A stretch of DNA of 64,000 bases from Euryarchaeota archaeon RBG_13_57_23 (GTDB lineage: Archaea; Thermoplasmatota; Thermoplasmata; UBA10834): positions 104,008 through 168,007 of the forward strand of contig MGVW01000035.1 of the NCBI GenBank assembly GCA_001800675.1. The letters run 5' to 3'. A program made the translations under genes and the position numbers. Shown piece after piece: positions 23,918-32,480 of the stretch; position 1 is the first letter of the stretch, and each line of letters starts with the position of its first letter. The notes under the pieces were generated by a model. That model did not search any database. It was not told where the DNA came from and saw nothing but the letters and a program-made list of their open reading frames with translations.

Positions 23918-24703
23918 CTAGAACGCGTCCAGGAGCGCGATCCCCCACCGATCGCATTCCTTGAGCAGCGTCGAACGGACCCTGAAGAGTCTTGATGCAG
24001 GCGTCTCCTGAGAAACGGGCAGTCTCGGCAAACAGTCCTTCAGCCGTCTCATCGCGAGCGGCCTGGAGTTGAACTTGTCCCACATGATCGTGCGGACGGA
24101 AGCATCGTGGGCGCTCGCGACCAAATGCTCAAGGTCCGAATCCGAATCGCTCACGCCTGGGAAGATGGGAGCCGCCATCAGGTAGGTTCGCACTCCGGCC
24201 GCATTCAACTCGCGGAGTACCTCGAACCTGCGTTGCGGGGGAGGCGCGCCGGGTTCGAGGATGGCAGCCATCTGCTCGTTGATGATCCCGATGCTCACTC
24301 CCACTTCGGCCCTCTCGTAGCCCCTCAGGATGTCGAGATCGCGCAGCACCAGAGCGGACTTCGTCAGGAGGCTGATGTTCGCATTCGCCTCTTTGAACGT
24401 CCCCAGGCAGGCCCGTGTGAGCGCATACCTCTCCTCGGCCGGCTGATAAGGATCAGTGACTGTTCCGACCCCGTACACACCATGCGCGCCTCGTGCGAGC
24501 TCATTCTTCAGAAGCCGCGGCAGGTTCACCCTTACTTCCACTGATGTACCCCATCTCGTGTCCATCTTGTACCGAGTGACGTCTTGGGCGTAGCAGTAGA
24601 GACATCCGTGGGCGCACCCCCTATATGGGTTCACGGCCCAGTCCAACCCGGGAAGTCTTGAGGGAGACACCGCGGTCGTGCACTCCACAACCTTCATTTC
24701 CAT
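23918..24703 (-). CDS. Radical SAM protein, SplB-like (COG1533)
   Basis: A 261-residue radical-SAM enzyme with cluster ligands C30-x3-C34-x2-C37 (CAHGCLYCYA) preceded by NPYRG, typical of COG1533 (spore photoproduct lyase-related and uncharacterised relatives). GVGTVTDPYQPAEE and LLTKSALVLRDLD also match the family. The reaction is unknown. Its start abuts the stop of the Nre-family repair gene, suggesting a shared role in DNA or nucleic-acid repair. Confidence 0.85.
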   Translation of the reverse strand: MEMKVVECTTAVSPSRLPGLDWAVNPYRGCAHGCLYCYAQDVTRYKMDTRWGTSVEVRVNLPRLLKNELARGAHGVYGVGTVTDPYQPAEERYALTRACLGTFKEANANISLLTKSALVLRDLDILRGYERAEVGVSIGIINEQMAAILEPGAPPPQRRFEVLRELNAAGVRTYLMAAPIFPGVSDSDSDLEHLVASAHDASVRTIMWDKFNSRPLAMRRLKDCLPRLPVSQETPASRLFRVRSTLLKECDRWGIALLDAF

Positions 24704-26023
24704 CTAGCTCAACCCCCATGGCTGGTCGATGCGCTTCTGATAGAGCGCGTCCTTCAGTATCGCGCTGTTCTTGATCCACCTGGACATCGGGATATCAAGG
24801 ACCGTCGATACGTGTGCAAGGGCGTCGTTGAGCGCGGGGAAGCGCTTCGGCTTGCTCCGCATGGCAGCGCGCACCGTCTCCCTCACGCTCCAGACGCCAA
24901 CCGGCAGTATGTATCCTGGATGGGCTTCCCGGAGAATCACGACCCCCGCCTGCCGTCTCTCCCGCTGCAGAAGCTCGTTGACCGCCAGACGCGCAGAATA
25001 GTAGCATCCTCCTATGCTCGCGTAGGTGGTCCTCCCATCATAGAACTCATGATCTCCCATTATTGCGATCCTGTTACCGTACGGGTTCCAGGCCGTCCTC
25101 GGATACCAGGCTTCGATGAGTTCGTACTTCCAGCTCGTCGGCATCATGATCACCGTGTATCGGTTGTCCAGGCTTCTGGACTCGTATACGCGGAACTCAT
25201 TTATGACTGGAAGAGTCTTGGTGGTCTCGAGCATGTGAAGTCCCAGATTGGAGTCGACCGCTGTGATGCTCCATCGTGTTGGGACGAACTTGCGCTTCTT
25301 CCCGATCCCGAGCGCACCGACACTGAACGCCCTCTGTATCTGGGAGACGAGCGTACCGTTCCCATAGAGCGAGACCATCGCATCCCTGGCCTTCAAGTCC
25401 GTGTCGAAGTATGCCTTCTCCAGCCGAGTGTCGAACTTGTAGTTGGAGACATCGAACTTCCTCAACGGAGCGGATGGCCCGAAGGGCTCAGCGTTATCGT
25501 TCACGGTGAGCTTTCCGAACGGCTTCCTCTCGAACTCAGCGAAGACATCCGGAGGCGTCCTAGCCAACGCGAGGTCCCGTGTCCTCACAACCAACCTATC
25601 CGGGTTCTCGACATCATGGACCTTCACGGTGTGCATCCCCCGAACCATCGTGGAGCGAAAATCGATGATGTCGTCGATCGTCAGATGACTCCAGCGCTCC
25701 GGTGTATCCATCATGGATGTGTCGCCATGGTAAGGAGGTATCATCGGGCCAATCGCCACCCTCGGGTATCCGAATCTCCCGACGAACACGCTCGGCGGGC
25801 TGGCGCCGTCGATGTCAGTTCTGTCGATCTGCTGGCGAATTCTTGAGGCGGAATAGAAGCGCGCGACGACCGAGCAACGATCCTTCCCGCAGAGCATCCG
25901 TGAGCCTTTGCATAATACGCAGCGGGCCGAGGGAGAGGCCGCGTTGTCCTGGGATAGAATCTCCTCGAACAGAGAAGAGTTGTCCACCATTGTCCCTGAG
26001 CGGCTCACCTGTGAGAGGTCCAT
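24704..26023 (-). CDS. nreA: Nre-family archaeal DNA repair protein (DUF650/DUF651)
   Basis: 439 residues. The N-terminal zinc motif has C35, C38, C45 and C50. Then follow FVGRFGYPRVAIGPMIPP, VHDVENPDRLV and YGNRIAIMGDHEFYDG, which define the Nre family. NreA in haloarchaea acts with UvrABC in mitomycin C damage repair and binds PCNA through a C-terminal motif; here the end QPWGLS may be a reduced version of it. NreA versus NreB is not settled by sequence alone. Operon with the SplB-like gene. Confidence 0.85.
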   Translation of the reverse strand: MDLSQVSRSGTMVDNSSLFEEILSQDNAASPSARCVLCKGSRMLCGKDRCSVVARFYSASRIRQQIDRTDIDGASPPSVFVGRFGYPRVAIGPMIPPYHGDTSMMDTPERWSHLTIDDIIDFRSTMVRGMHTVKVHDVENPDRLVVRTRDLALARTPPDVFAEFERKPFGKLTVNDNAEPFGPSAPLRKFDVSNYKFDTRLEKAYFDTDLKARDAMVSLYGNGTLVSQIQRAFSVGALGIGKKRKFVPTRWSITAVDSNLGLHMLETTKTLPVINEFRVYESRSLDNRYTVIMMPTSWKYELIEAWYPRTAWNPYGNRIAIMGDHEFYDGRTTYASIGGCYYSARLAVNELLQRERRQAGVVILREAHPGYILPVGVWSVRETVRAAMRSKPKRFPALNDALAHVSTVLDIPMSRWIKNSAILKDALYQKRIDQPWGLS

Positions 26024-26179
26024 CCCATGTCAGTAATCAGAAGAGCGCTTAATAAATGGCGCGCTGGACGAGCGAAAGTGCGCTGCCTTGCGGATAGGCA
26101 ATGAGTAGCTCACGCCAAAGTAGAAATATGGAAGTGCCCTTCATATTCCCCGCATTTGTATTAGGGGAACTGTCGCAGC

Positions 26180-26821
26180 ATGATGGAAGCAGTCATATCG
26201 CTCAAGATCCCGCAGAACTGGATGAGCGAGATACCTGAGAAACACCCGGTCACCATCAAGGTGATTGACAGGGTCCCGTATTCTGACAGGGGCGTCAAGG
26301 ATCTCGTGGAGATAGCGGGGCCTCAGGATGTGATGGACGAGGTTTTGAGAGATATCAGGAAGAACCCGATGGTGACGAAGGTCGAGACGACGATGACCGA
26401 GAGGGGAAAGCTGATAGGGGCAGTCACGACCTCCAGATGTGACATCTGCAGGATTCTCACGGATTCGGACGTGTTCCTCATATCGGCTGAGACAAGAGAC
26501 AACGGGAAGGTCGACTGGACTCTGGTCCTTAGCGACAAGGCCGTCTTGAAGGACATCTTCGACCACCTGAAGAACAAGAGCGTCGAGGCCGAACTGGTGA
26601 AGCTGACGAAGATAGATGACAAGGAGAGTCTGACCGAGAGGCAGGACAAGATTGCAAAGGTGGCGTTCGAGAGAGGCTATTTCGACTATCCCAAAAGGAT
26701 AAGCCTTCGAGAACTTGCGCGGATGTTCGAAGTCTCTCCATCGACCCTGTCCGAAATCCTGCGAAAAGGACAGAGGAAGATAGTGCTAGACTACTTCAAG
26801 AAACAGAGACAGACGATCTGA
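26180..26821 (+). CDS. HTH_10 (Bat-like) transcription regulator
   Basis: 213 residues. The C-terminal HTH_10 domain is clear (GYFDYPKRISLRELARMF, then VSPSTLSEILRKGQRKI). The N-terminal 140 residues form a small ligand-sensing-like region with CDICRIL. Proteins of this class regulate metabolism in euryarchaea; the ligand is unknown. Two ATGs in a row (26180 and 26183) offer the start. It stands alone. Confidence 0.82.
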   Translation: MMEAVISLKIPQNWMSEIPEKHPVTIKVIDRVPYSDRGVKDLVEIAGPQDVMDEVLRDIRKNPMVTKVETTMTERGKLIGAVTTSRCDICRILTDSDVFLISAETRDNGKVDWTLVLSDKAVLKDIFDHLKNKSVEAELVKLTKIDDKESLTERQDKIAKVAFERGYFDYPKRISLRELARMFEVSPSTLSEILRKGQRKIVLDYFKKQRQTI

Positions 26822-26905
26822 CATCCCACAACAGAACTGCGCTAAGTTAATCTAATGCCACTCGAATGAACCGCCGACACATCAACCGACCAAAGGAGAC
26901 ATTTA

Positions 26906-27187
26906 ATGCCAACCGAGAAAGAAGTCATAGCTGCCCTCAAGCAGATCATCGATCCTCATTCCAACATAAGTGTCTACGACATGGGCCTCATATCCGAGCT
27001 GAAGGTCACCAAGTCGTCCGTGAGCCTCACTTTCAGGCCGACGAGCCAGTTCTGTCCCTTGGGCATCCAGCTCGCACACAACATCAAGAGAAGACTGAGG
27101 CAGCTCAAGGGCACCGAGAAGGCCGACGTTAAGGTCACTGGCCACGTGCACGAGCAGATAATCAACAAATCGTTATCAGACAACTGA
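26906..27187 (+). CDS. MIP18/PaaD-family protein (DUF59), probable Fe-S assembly factor
   Basis: 93 residues. Seen: LKQIIDPHSNISVYDMGLI at the N-terminus and FRPTSQFCPLGIQLA, whose Cys is the conserved reactive residue of the DUF59 family. Homologues assist Fe-S cluster assembly or transfer. The start ATG has AAAGGAG upstream. The many Fe-S enzymes in the window are possible clients, which is inference. Confidence 0.85.
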   Translation: MPTEKEVIAALKQIIDPHSNISVYDMGLISELKVTKSSVSLTFRPTSQFCPLGIQLAHNIKRRLRQLKGTEKADVKVTGHVHEQIINKSLSDN

Positions 27188-27243
27188 GCCACTCCGCTTG
27201 CGAGCTGCCCTTTGTTGTCATCTCGGGGAGCATGCTGATAAGG

Positions 27244-28470
27244 CTAGGCGCCGAACTTCTTCGCCCTATCCGCCATGCCTAGCATTATCGGCATCAGGTC
27301 CATTCCGCGTATCCTGCCGAGTGCGCCCGCAGCGCATGAGATCTCATCGAATTCCTTGACCCCGTCGATTCTCGCGCCCCCTCCTGATATCGACAACGGG
27401 ACAGGGTCCGCGCTGTGTTCCCGGACTGAGACTGGAGTTGAGTGGTCGCAGGTTATCGCAACGACTACGTCTTCGTGAATATCCTTCAAGATCAGCCCGA
27501 GCATCATGTCGATGCTCTCGACAACTCTGACCTTGTTCCTGAAATCACCATCGTGGCCTGCGACGTCCCCCGCCTTCACATTGAGGAAAACGAAATCGTT
27601 CGTGGCCAATAGTCTAAGCGCAGCTTCGCCTTTGGCCCTGTAGTCCGTGTCAAGGCCGCCCGTAGCTCCGGGCACGTCTGGGACTTCCATCCCGACCAGC
27701 CTGCATATCCCCTTGACCAGAGTGACCCCTGCGACAGCGGCGCATTTCAGGCCGTATCTCTCCGACAGCGGCTCGAGCTCTTTGATGCTCCCTGGTCCTC
27801 GTGGCAGGATGGCGTTCGCGGGGGGAAGGCCTTCCTTGACGCGCTGGACGTTCACTGGATGCTTCCGGAGTATCGCTGACGACCTCTTCACGAACTCGTT
27901 GACCACTTCGGCGGTCTTCTTGCCCTGCGGACAAAGGGCCTTAGAGGTGTGAATCTTCTCCTCGGCATGGGGGTCGACATCCGTCACGCGGTGATCCAGG
28001 CCTTTGCCGCGCAGCACGAGCACGCCGCGGTGCTCTGATCCTTCCTTGAAAATGACCTGCACGCCTGAAATCTCCATCCCGGAGATGGCGGCGGCGAGCT
28101 CACCCGTGCCGTGCTTGATCCGCCCAGCACGCCTGTCTATGACCTTCATTCTCCCGTCAACGGTCGCGAAATTGCACCTGAAGGCCACATCTCCCGGCTG
28201 AAGCGCTATGCCGGCCCCGGCGGCCTCGATCGGGCCTCTGCCCGTGTAGACCTTGTGCGGGTCGTATCCGAAGAGAGCAAGATGAGCCGTGTCACTCCCC
28301 GGGATTATCCCGTGTCCAATCACGTCCATGGTTCCGCTGATGCCGTGTCTCGCCAGAGCGTCCATGGCAGGCTTCTTCGCGGCCTGGAGAGGCGTCTTCC
28401 TGTCGAACTCCTTGACAGGCCTGTCCGAGAGACCGTCACAGACCACGAGGAGCATCTTTTTCGCTGGCAT
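27244..28470 (-). CDS. apgM: 2,3-bisphosphoglycerate-independent phosphoglycerate mutase (archaeal)
   Basis: Interconverts 3- and 2-phosphoglycerate in gluconeogenesis or glycolysis. Seen: the alkaline-phosphatase-superfamily metal motif LLVVCDGLSDRP, the catalytic Ser region GIIPGSDTAHLALFGYDP, GRGPIEAAGAGI, and the late metal motifs KAGDVAGHDGD and TCDHSTPV. I start at ATG 28470 (MPAKKM) and reject 34 upstream codons without homology-like content. Length 408, normal. Confidence 0.95.
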   Translation of the reverse strand: MPAKKMLLVVCDGLSDRPVKEFDRKTPLQAAKKPAMDALARHGISGTMDVIGHGIIPGSDTAHLALFGYDPHKVYTGRGPIEAAGAGIALQPGDVAFRCNFATVDGRMKVIDRRAGRIKHGTGELAAAISGMEISGVQVIFKEGSEHRGVLVLRGKGLDHRVTDVDPHAEEKIHTSKALCPQGKKTAEVVNEFVKRSSAILRKHPVNVQRVKEGLPPANAILPRGPGSIKELEPLSERYGLKCAAVAGVTLVKGICRLVGMEVPDVPGATGGLDTDYRAKGEAALRLLATNDFVFLNVKAGDVAGHDGDFRNKVRVVESIDMMLGLILKDIHEDVVVAITCDHSTPVSVREHSADPVPLSISGGGARIDGVKEFDEISCAAGALGRIRGMDLMPIMLGMADRAKKFGA

Positions 28471-28537
28471 GAGAACGGGTTGAGTATGTTCCGGGTCATA
28501 ATTAATGCTACCATGACACGGCTCGGGGCCTTGTGAG

Positions 28538-28624
28538 CGCCGAGGGGGAGATTTGAACTCCCGTGGTGACAAGCACCAGTAGCTCTCGAGGCTACCGCCT
28601 TAAACCGAGCTTAGCTACCTCGGC
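28538..28624 (-). tRNA. tRNA-Ser (anticodon CGA)
   Basis: An 87-base class II tRNA on the minus strand. Acceptor GCCGAGG pairs with CCTCGGC, with discriminator G. Anticodon stem GTAGC/GCTAC encloses CTCGAGA, giving CGA (reads UCG). There is a long variable arm (TGGTG/CACCA) and a T arm GGGAG/CTCCC. No intron and no encoded CCA are seen. Confidence 0.95.
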
Positions 28625-28682
28625 AACCAGCTGGATAGAAAGCGTTATTACGAGTGCCCATATTAACGCTGTCGGTAAGCCG

Positions 28683-28892
28683 ATGCGAGTCACGTTGCAC
28701 CTTCTCCCAACGAGGAAAGAGTCCAGAAGAATCGAGCTCGAGAAAGGCGCAACTGTTGAAGCAGCGATACGCGCAATCGGACTGCTGCCCGACGCTTGGA
28801 TCCCCATCCGCGGGAACGAGCCTGTGCCCTTGGACGAGCCCCTCGAGGACGGCGACGAACTCAAGCTGATATCTGTCGTCTCCGGAGGGTGA
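28683..28892 (+). CDS. ThiS/MoaD-family ubiquitin-like sulfur carrier (SAMP-like)
   Basis: 69 residues ending in the required Gly-Gly. Seen: the beta-grasp pattern MRVTLHLLPTRKESRRIELEK and the C-terminal LEDGDELKLISVVSGG. Such proteins are adenylated by an E1-like enzyme and carry sulfur for tRNA thiolation, molybdopterin or thiamine, or are conjugated as SAMPs. A likely user is the NcsA/TtuA-type thiolase at 60218, which is inference. Start ATG 28683, directly after the divergent tRNA. Confidence 0.85.
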   Translation: MRVTLHLLPTRKESRRIELEKGATVEAAIRAIGLLPDAWIPIRGNEPVPLDEPLEDGDELKLISVVSGG

Positions 28893-28974
28893 CGGCGGGC
28901 AGGTACTGGCTGGGCTGATTCCTAATTATTATTTGCCTGAAGGAAAAGTATTTAATCGAGGGCGTCTTAGTACT

Positions 28975-29172
28975 ACCGAAGAACAGCGCATCAACCTTCA
29001 ACTGACATCTCATCATATGATCAAGTGAATGTCAAGGAGGAGAGGTCCGCCTAGAAGCGGCCACTCTACCTCATAAAGTAGATGTGTGTCGACCCCTGAG
29101 AGCACCGCGCAGCTGGTAGCTGAGCAGTGAGCCGGAGAGGAAGCGAAAGCTCGTCGACAAAGCTGTTTTTCA
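28975..29172 (+). ncRNA. Structured leader or small RNA upstream of dnaG (candidate)
   Basis: No reading frame fits this stretch, but it folds repeatedly. GAGAGG-x-CCGC pairs with GCGG-CC-x-CTCT around loop CTAGAA (29040-29076). CTAC/GTAG encloses a loop at 29074-29090. TGTCGAC at about 29086-29092 pairs with GTCGACA at about 29153-29159, enclosing CAGCT-GGT-AGCTG and AGC-GAAA-GCT. A TATA-like AAAGTATTTAATC lies near 28947-28959, and a T run at 29165-29169 ends it before the dnaG Shine-Dalgarno sequence. The ACA after the last stem recalls H/ACA guides, but that is weak. Confidence 0.5.
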
Positions 29173-29188
29173 GGCAAGGAGGGAAACA

Positions 29189-30472
29189 ATGGATATAGAT
29201 CCAAGTACAACGAAATACTTGATCTCGGCGAAGCTGTCCACGGACGGTATCGTCGAGAAGCCAGATATCGTAGGTGCAATTTTCGGACAGACTGAGGGAC
29301 TGCTCGGTGACGAGCTCGACCTCAGAGATCTTCAGAAGAGCGGTAGGATCGGAAGGATCGAAGTGGAAGTCTCGTCCACGAAGGGCAAGTCAGAGGGCAT
29401 AGTGTATGTGCCATCAAGCCTTGACCAAGTCGAGACGGCCATTCTAGCTTCGTCGCTCGAGACCATCGACAGAGTCGGGCCGTGCAAGGCCAGAATCACC
29501 ATCGAGAAGATCGAGGACGTCAGGGTCTCGAAGAGGAACAAGATAGTGGAAAGGGCGAAGCAGCTCCTGAACGAGCTGATGAAAGCCTCCAAGGTCAGCG
29601 GAGTGGACCTGGCCGACAGTGTTCGGCAATCCGTCCAGATCGAGGAGGTCATTCACTACGGAAAAGAGCGGCTGCCAGCGGGCCCGAATATCGACGACTC
29701 AGATGCGATCATTGTGGTCGAGGGGCGATCCGATGTCCTCAACCTGTTGAAATACGGCATCAAGAACGTAATAGCGGTAGAGGGAACGAACATACCCCAG
29801 ACCATTGTAGAGCTGAGCAAGGAGAAGGTCGTGACCGCATTCGCGGACGGCGACAGGGGCGGCGAACTCATCCTGAGGGAGCTGCTGCAGGTTGCCGAGG
29901 TTGATTTCATCGCGCGAGCTCCTGCTGGACAAGAGGTCGAGGAGCTGACGCAGAAGCAGATCGTAAAATGCCTCCGGAACAAGGTGCCTGCGGACCAGTT
30001 TGCAGAAATGTTGAACATACAGGGACCATCAACCAAGAATGGCGAAAAAACGGGCAGACGGGACGAGGACAGAGGAGAACGACGCAGGCCAGAGGACGAC
30101 AGAGGCAGGCACGGACGAGAGAGGGAGCAGAAGCCCCCGAGCAGGTTTCAAGAGGAGAAGCCTGTGAAACGCTTCTCCCCCGAGCAGCTGAGATGGAAGG
30201 GCGTTCTCGATGAGCTAGTCAATACCTCGAAGGCCAAGATACTGAATGCTAGCGGCAACGTGCTCAAGGAAGTACATGTCAGCACGCTCGCAGACACCCT
30301 CAAGGAAGGCATGGAAGGAGTCACTTCAGTCGTCCTGGACGGGATCATCACGCAGAGGATACTCGATATCGCAGTGGAAAAGAATATCAGCACGGTCGTA
30401 GGTGTTAAGCTGGGGAACATCGCCAAACTCCCGACGAATGTCGAGGTGTTGACGAAGGAAGACCTCAGCTGA
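29189..30472 (+). CDS. dnaG: DnaG-type primase (archaeal, TOPRIM; exosome-associated)
   Basis: 427 residues. The central TOPRIM has IIVVEGRSDVLNLL with Glu178 and AFADGDRGGEL with the metal-binding Asp pair. In archaea this protein is a core RNA-exosome subunit and can make primers. A charged low-complexity linker (about residues 282-325, rich in Arg, Glu and Asp) precedes a conserved C-terminal domain. AAGGAGGG lies just upstream. It is followed after 5 bases by the LonB-like ATPase. Confidence 0.95.
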   Translation: MDIDPSTTKYLISAKLSTDGIVEKPDIVGAIFGQTEGLLGDELDLRDLQKSGRIGRIEVEVSSTKGKSEGIVYVPSSLDQVETAILASSLETIDRVGPCKARITIEKIEDVRVSKRNKIVERAKQLLNELMKASKVSGVDLADSVRQSVQIEEVIHYGKERLPAGPNIDDSDAIIVVEGRSDVLNLLKYGIKNVIAVEGTNIPQTIVELSKEKVVTAFADGDRGGELILRELLQVAEVDFIARAPAGQEVEELTQKQIVKCLRNKVPADQFAEMLNIQGPSTKNGEKTGRRDEDRGERRRPEDDRGRHGREREQKPPSRFQEEKPVKRFSPEQLRWKGVLDELVNTSKAKILNASGNVLKEVHVSTLADTLKEGMEGVTSVVLDGIITQRILDIAVEKNISTVVGVKLGNIAKLPTNVEVLTKEDLS

Positions 30473-30477
30473 ACATC

Positions 30478-32019
30478 GTGACTGAAATGACCACAGAGGA
30501 AGACTCCACCTCGAAGGCCCCCGAGCATCTCGAGGACCTGGAGACCACAGAGGACATCAAGATCTCGCACGACCCGCTAGAGAGGGTCGTTGGTCAGGAG
30601 GAGGCAGTCCGGCTGGCGAGGCTGGCCGCGTCCCAGAAGAGGCATTTCCTACTCGTGGGTCCGCCCGGAACCGGCAAATCGATGATAGCCCAGGCGCTAT
30701 CCTTGCACCTTGAGATGCCGACCGAGGAGATCAGGGTGGTCCACAACCCAGAGAACCCCGAGCGGCCAATCGTCGAGGTGCGAAACAAGGCAGAGGTCGA
30801 GAAGGAGCTCGAGACGAAGGGCTTCGCAGAGGGAGAGTTCATCGATCCGAAGGAAGCCCCTGTCAACGTTGCTGAACGCTTGGGCTACAGATGCGCCAAC
30901 TGTGGCACGTACTCTTCCCCTAGAGACGGCTTCTGTCCGAAATGCTCCAGGACCAAGGCGGCGCAGGTCAAATCCACACCCAACAACCCGTTCGGGGACC
31001 TGTTGGGCGGGCTCGTCGAAGTCACGATGGGGCAGCTCGGAGGGAGGGATCGCGTCACCACGACCAGGAAACGCTTCGGCAAGGAAGAGGTCGTTGTCTT
31101 CGAACGCGCGGGGGAGATGATCAAGGTGCTCGACCAACCCGCACTCGAAAAGAGGCGCGAACTTGAGAGGGAGAGCCCAAAGAAGGTCATCGTCCCGATA
31201 GGGAGAAAGCCTTTCGTGCTCGCCACAGGCGCGAGTGAGGTCGAACTTCTGGGAGACGTCCGACACGACCCTTACGGAGGACATCCGCAGCTCGGCACGC
31301 AGCCTTATGATCGAGTGGTGGCGGGAGCGGTCCACAGCGCACATCAAGGAGTCCTGTTCGTGGACGAGCTACCGCACCTGGGCCATCTTCAGAGATTCAT
31401 TCTGACGGCGATGCAGGAGAAGCGGTTCCCGATAGCCGGGAGGAACCCGCAGAGCGCTGGAGCCAGCGTGCGCGTGGACAGCGTGCCCTGCGATTTCATA
31501 TTCGTGGGAGCGTGCAACATCCAGGACCTACCTCACATACTCTCGCCACTGAGGTCGAGGATAAACGGCGGAGGATACGAGGTGCTGGTGGAGACGGTCA
31601 TGCCGGACACGGAACACAACCGTTTCAGGATCGCTCAGTTCGTCGCCCAGGAGATCGTGATGGACACGAGGATACCGCATATGACTCGCGCTGCCGTCCA
31701 GGAGATCATCGAAGAGGCGAAGAAGCGCGCGAAGGCCATCGACAACAAGGACAAATCGCTAACGCTGAGGCTCAGGGAGCTTGGCGGATTGGTGCGTGCC
31801 GCGGGCGACGTCGCTGTCGTGGAAGAGGCGAAGCTGATTGAGCCGAGGCACATCAAGGATGCTCTCAAGCGTGCCCGTCCCGTCGAGGAACAGATCAAGG
31901 AGCGATACGGGAGCTACATGGCCGGAGTGTCCACGGATGTGAGCACTTCCGAGAAGGAGTCATCTCCATACCATTATTGGAACTACCACGTCCACGACGA
32001 CAAGAGAGGCTACAGCTGA
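30478..32019 (+). CDS. LonB-like AAA+ ATPase with a zinc ribbon and no protease domain
   Basis: 513 residues. Walker A GPPGTGKS is at 61-68, Walker B GVLFVDE at 291-297 and sensor 1 GACN near 345-347; LSPLRSRI.GGGYEV and SLTLRLRELGGLVRAAGDVA are the sensor-2/C-terminal AAA features of archaeal LonB. Between Walker A and B, where LonB has membrane helices, there is a zinc ribbon (C139, C142, C153, C156) and no hydrophobic helix. The Ser-Lys protease domain is missing; the chain ends in a His/Tyr-rich tail. It may be a soluble remodelling ATPase. Start GTG 30478 or ATG 30487. Confidence 0.8.
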   Translation: MTEMTTEEDSTSKAPEHLEDLETTEDIKISHDPLERVVGQEEAVRLARLAASQKRHFLLVGPPGTGKSMIAQALSLHLEMPTEEIRVVHNPENPERPIVEVRNKAEVEKELETKGFAEGEFIDPKEAPVNVAERLGYRCANCGTYSSPRDGFCPKCSRTKAAQVKSTPNNPFGDLLGGLVEVTMGQLGGRDRVTTTRKRFGKEEVVVFERAGEMIKVLDQPALEKRRELERESPKKVIVPIGRKPFVLATGASEVELLGDVRHDPYGGHPQLGTQPYDRVVAGAVHSAHQGVLFVDELPHLGHLQRFILTAMQEKRFPIAGRNPQSAGASVRVDSVPCDFIFVGACNIQDLPHILSPLRSRINGGGYEVLVETVMPDTEHNRFRIAQFVAQEIVMDTRIPHMTRAAVQEIIEEAKKRAKAIDNKDKSLTLRLRELGGLVRAAGDVAVVEEAKLIEPRHIKDALKRARPVEEQIKERYGSYMAGVSTDVSTSEKESSPYHYWNYHVHDDKRGYS

Positions 32020-32027
32020 GCGCGCAA

Positions 32028-32471
32028 TCAATTCTGCAGGCTCTTCATCATCTTCCAGGCGTCCTCTCCGTTGCTGTAGAAGTTCTTGATCTCGCCGAAG
32101 ATGGCGAAACCCTCGCGCTCGTAGAAGGCGATGGCACTCTTGTTGCTCTTCCTGACCTCGAGTACGACCGTATCGAACCCCTTGGCTCTGCAACTTGCAT
32201 ATAGATCGGCCATCAACACTTTTCCGAGAGACCGTCTCCTGCTCTCGGGAAGAACTGCGATCATCAACACCCTGGCGACCTTCTGCCCGGTCGGCACGGC
32301 AGCCACGAATCCAATTACCTTCCCATCGTCCGTAATGACCAAGAAACCCTCGCCCCAGAGATTGTGGACAGTCAGGTACAGGGAAGGCGGATAGTTCTCG
32401 CCCAAGGACTGGTTCACAACCTCAGCGATCTGAGGAATGTCCGTCGGCGAGAAGTGGCGCACGAGGGTCAT
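32028..32471 (-). CDS. rimI: GNAT N-acetyltransferase, RimI-like
   Basis: 147 residues. The acetyl-CoA-binding motif A appears as VLPESRRRSLGKVLM (variant of Q/RxxGxG/A), followed by LEVRKSNKSAIAFYEREGF, as in ribosomal-protein/N-terminal acetyltransferases. It probably acetylates protein N-termini. The variant RRRSLGK is slightly unusual in lacking the second Gly. It is convergent with the LonB-like gene, 8 bases apart, and follows the secreted protein gene on the minus strand. Confidence 0.85.
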   Translation of the reverse strand: MTLVRHFSPTDIPQIAEVVNQSLGENYPPSLYLTVHNLWGEGFLVITDDGKVIGFVAAVPTGQKVARVLMIAVLPESRRRSLGKVLMADLYASCRAKGFDTVVLEVRKSNKSAIAFYEREGFAIFGEIKNFYSNGEDAWKMMKSLQN

Positions 32472-32480
32472 GTGGACCCG

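Noticed and set aside
24812..25846. Long plus-strand frame opposite the Nre gene
   Set aside because: It is Arg/His/Pro-rich as expected of a mirror frame of a real gene.
29020..29172. Structured leader as SRP RNA or RNase P RNA
   Set aside because: It is too short for RNase P RNA and lacks the SRP helix 8 signature as I know it; kept only as an unassigned RNA.
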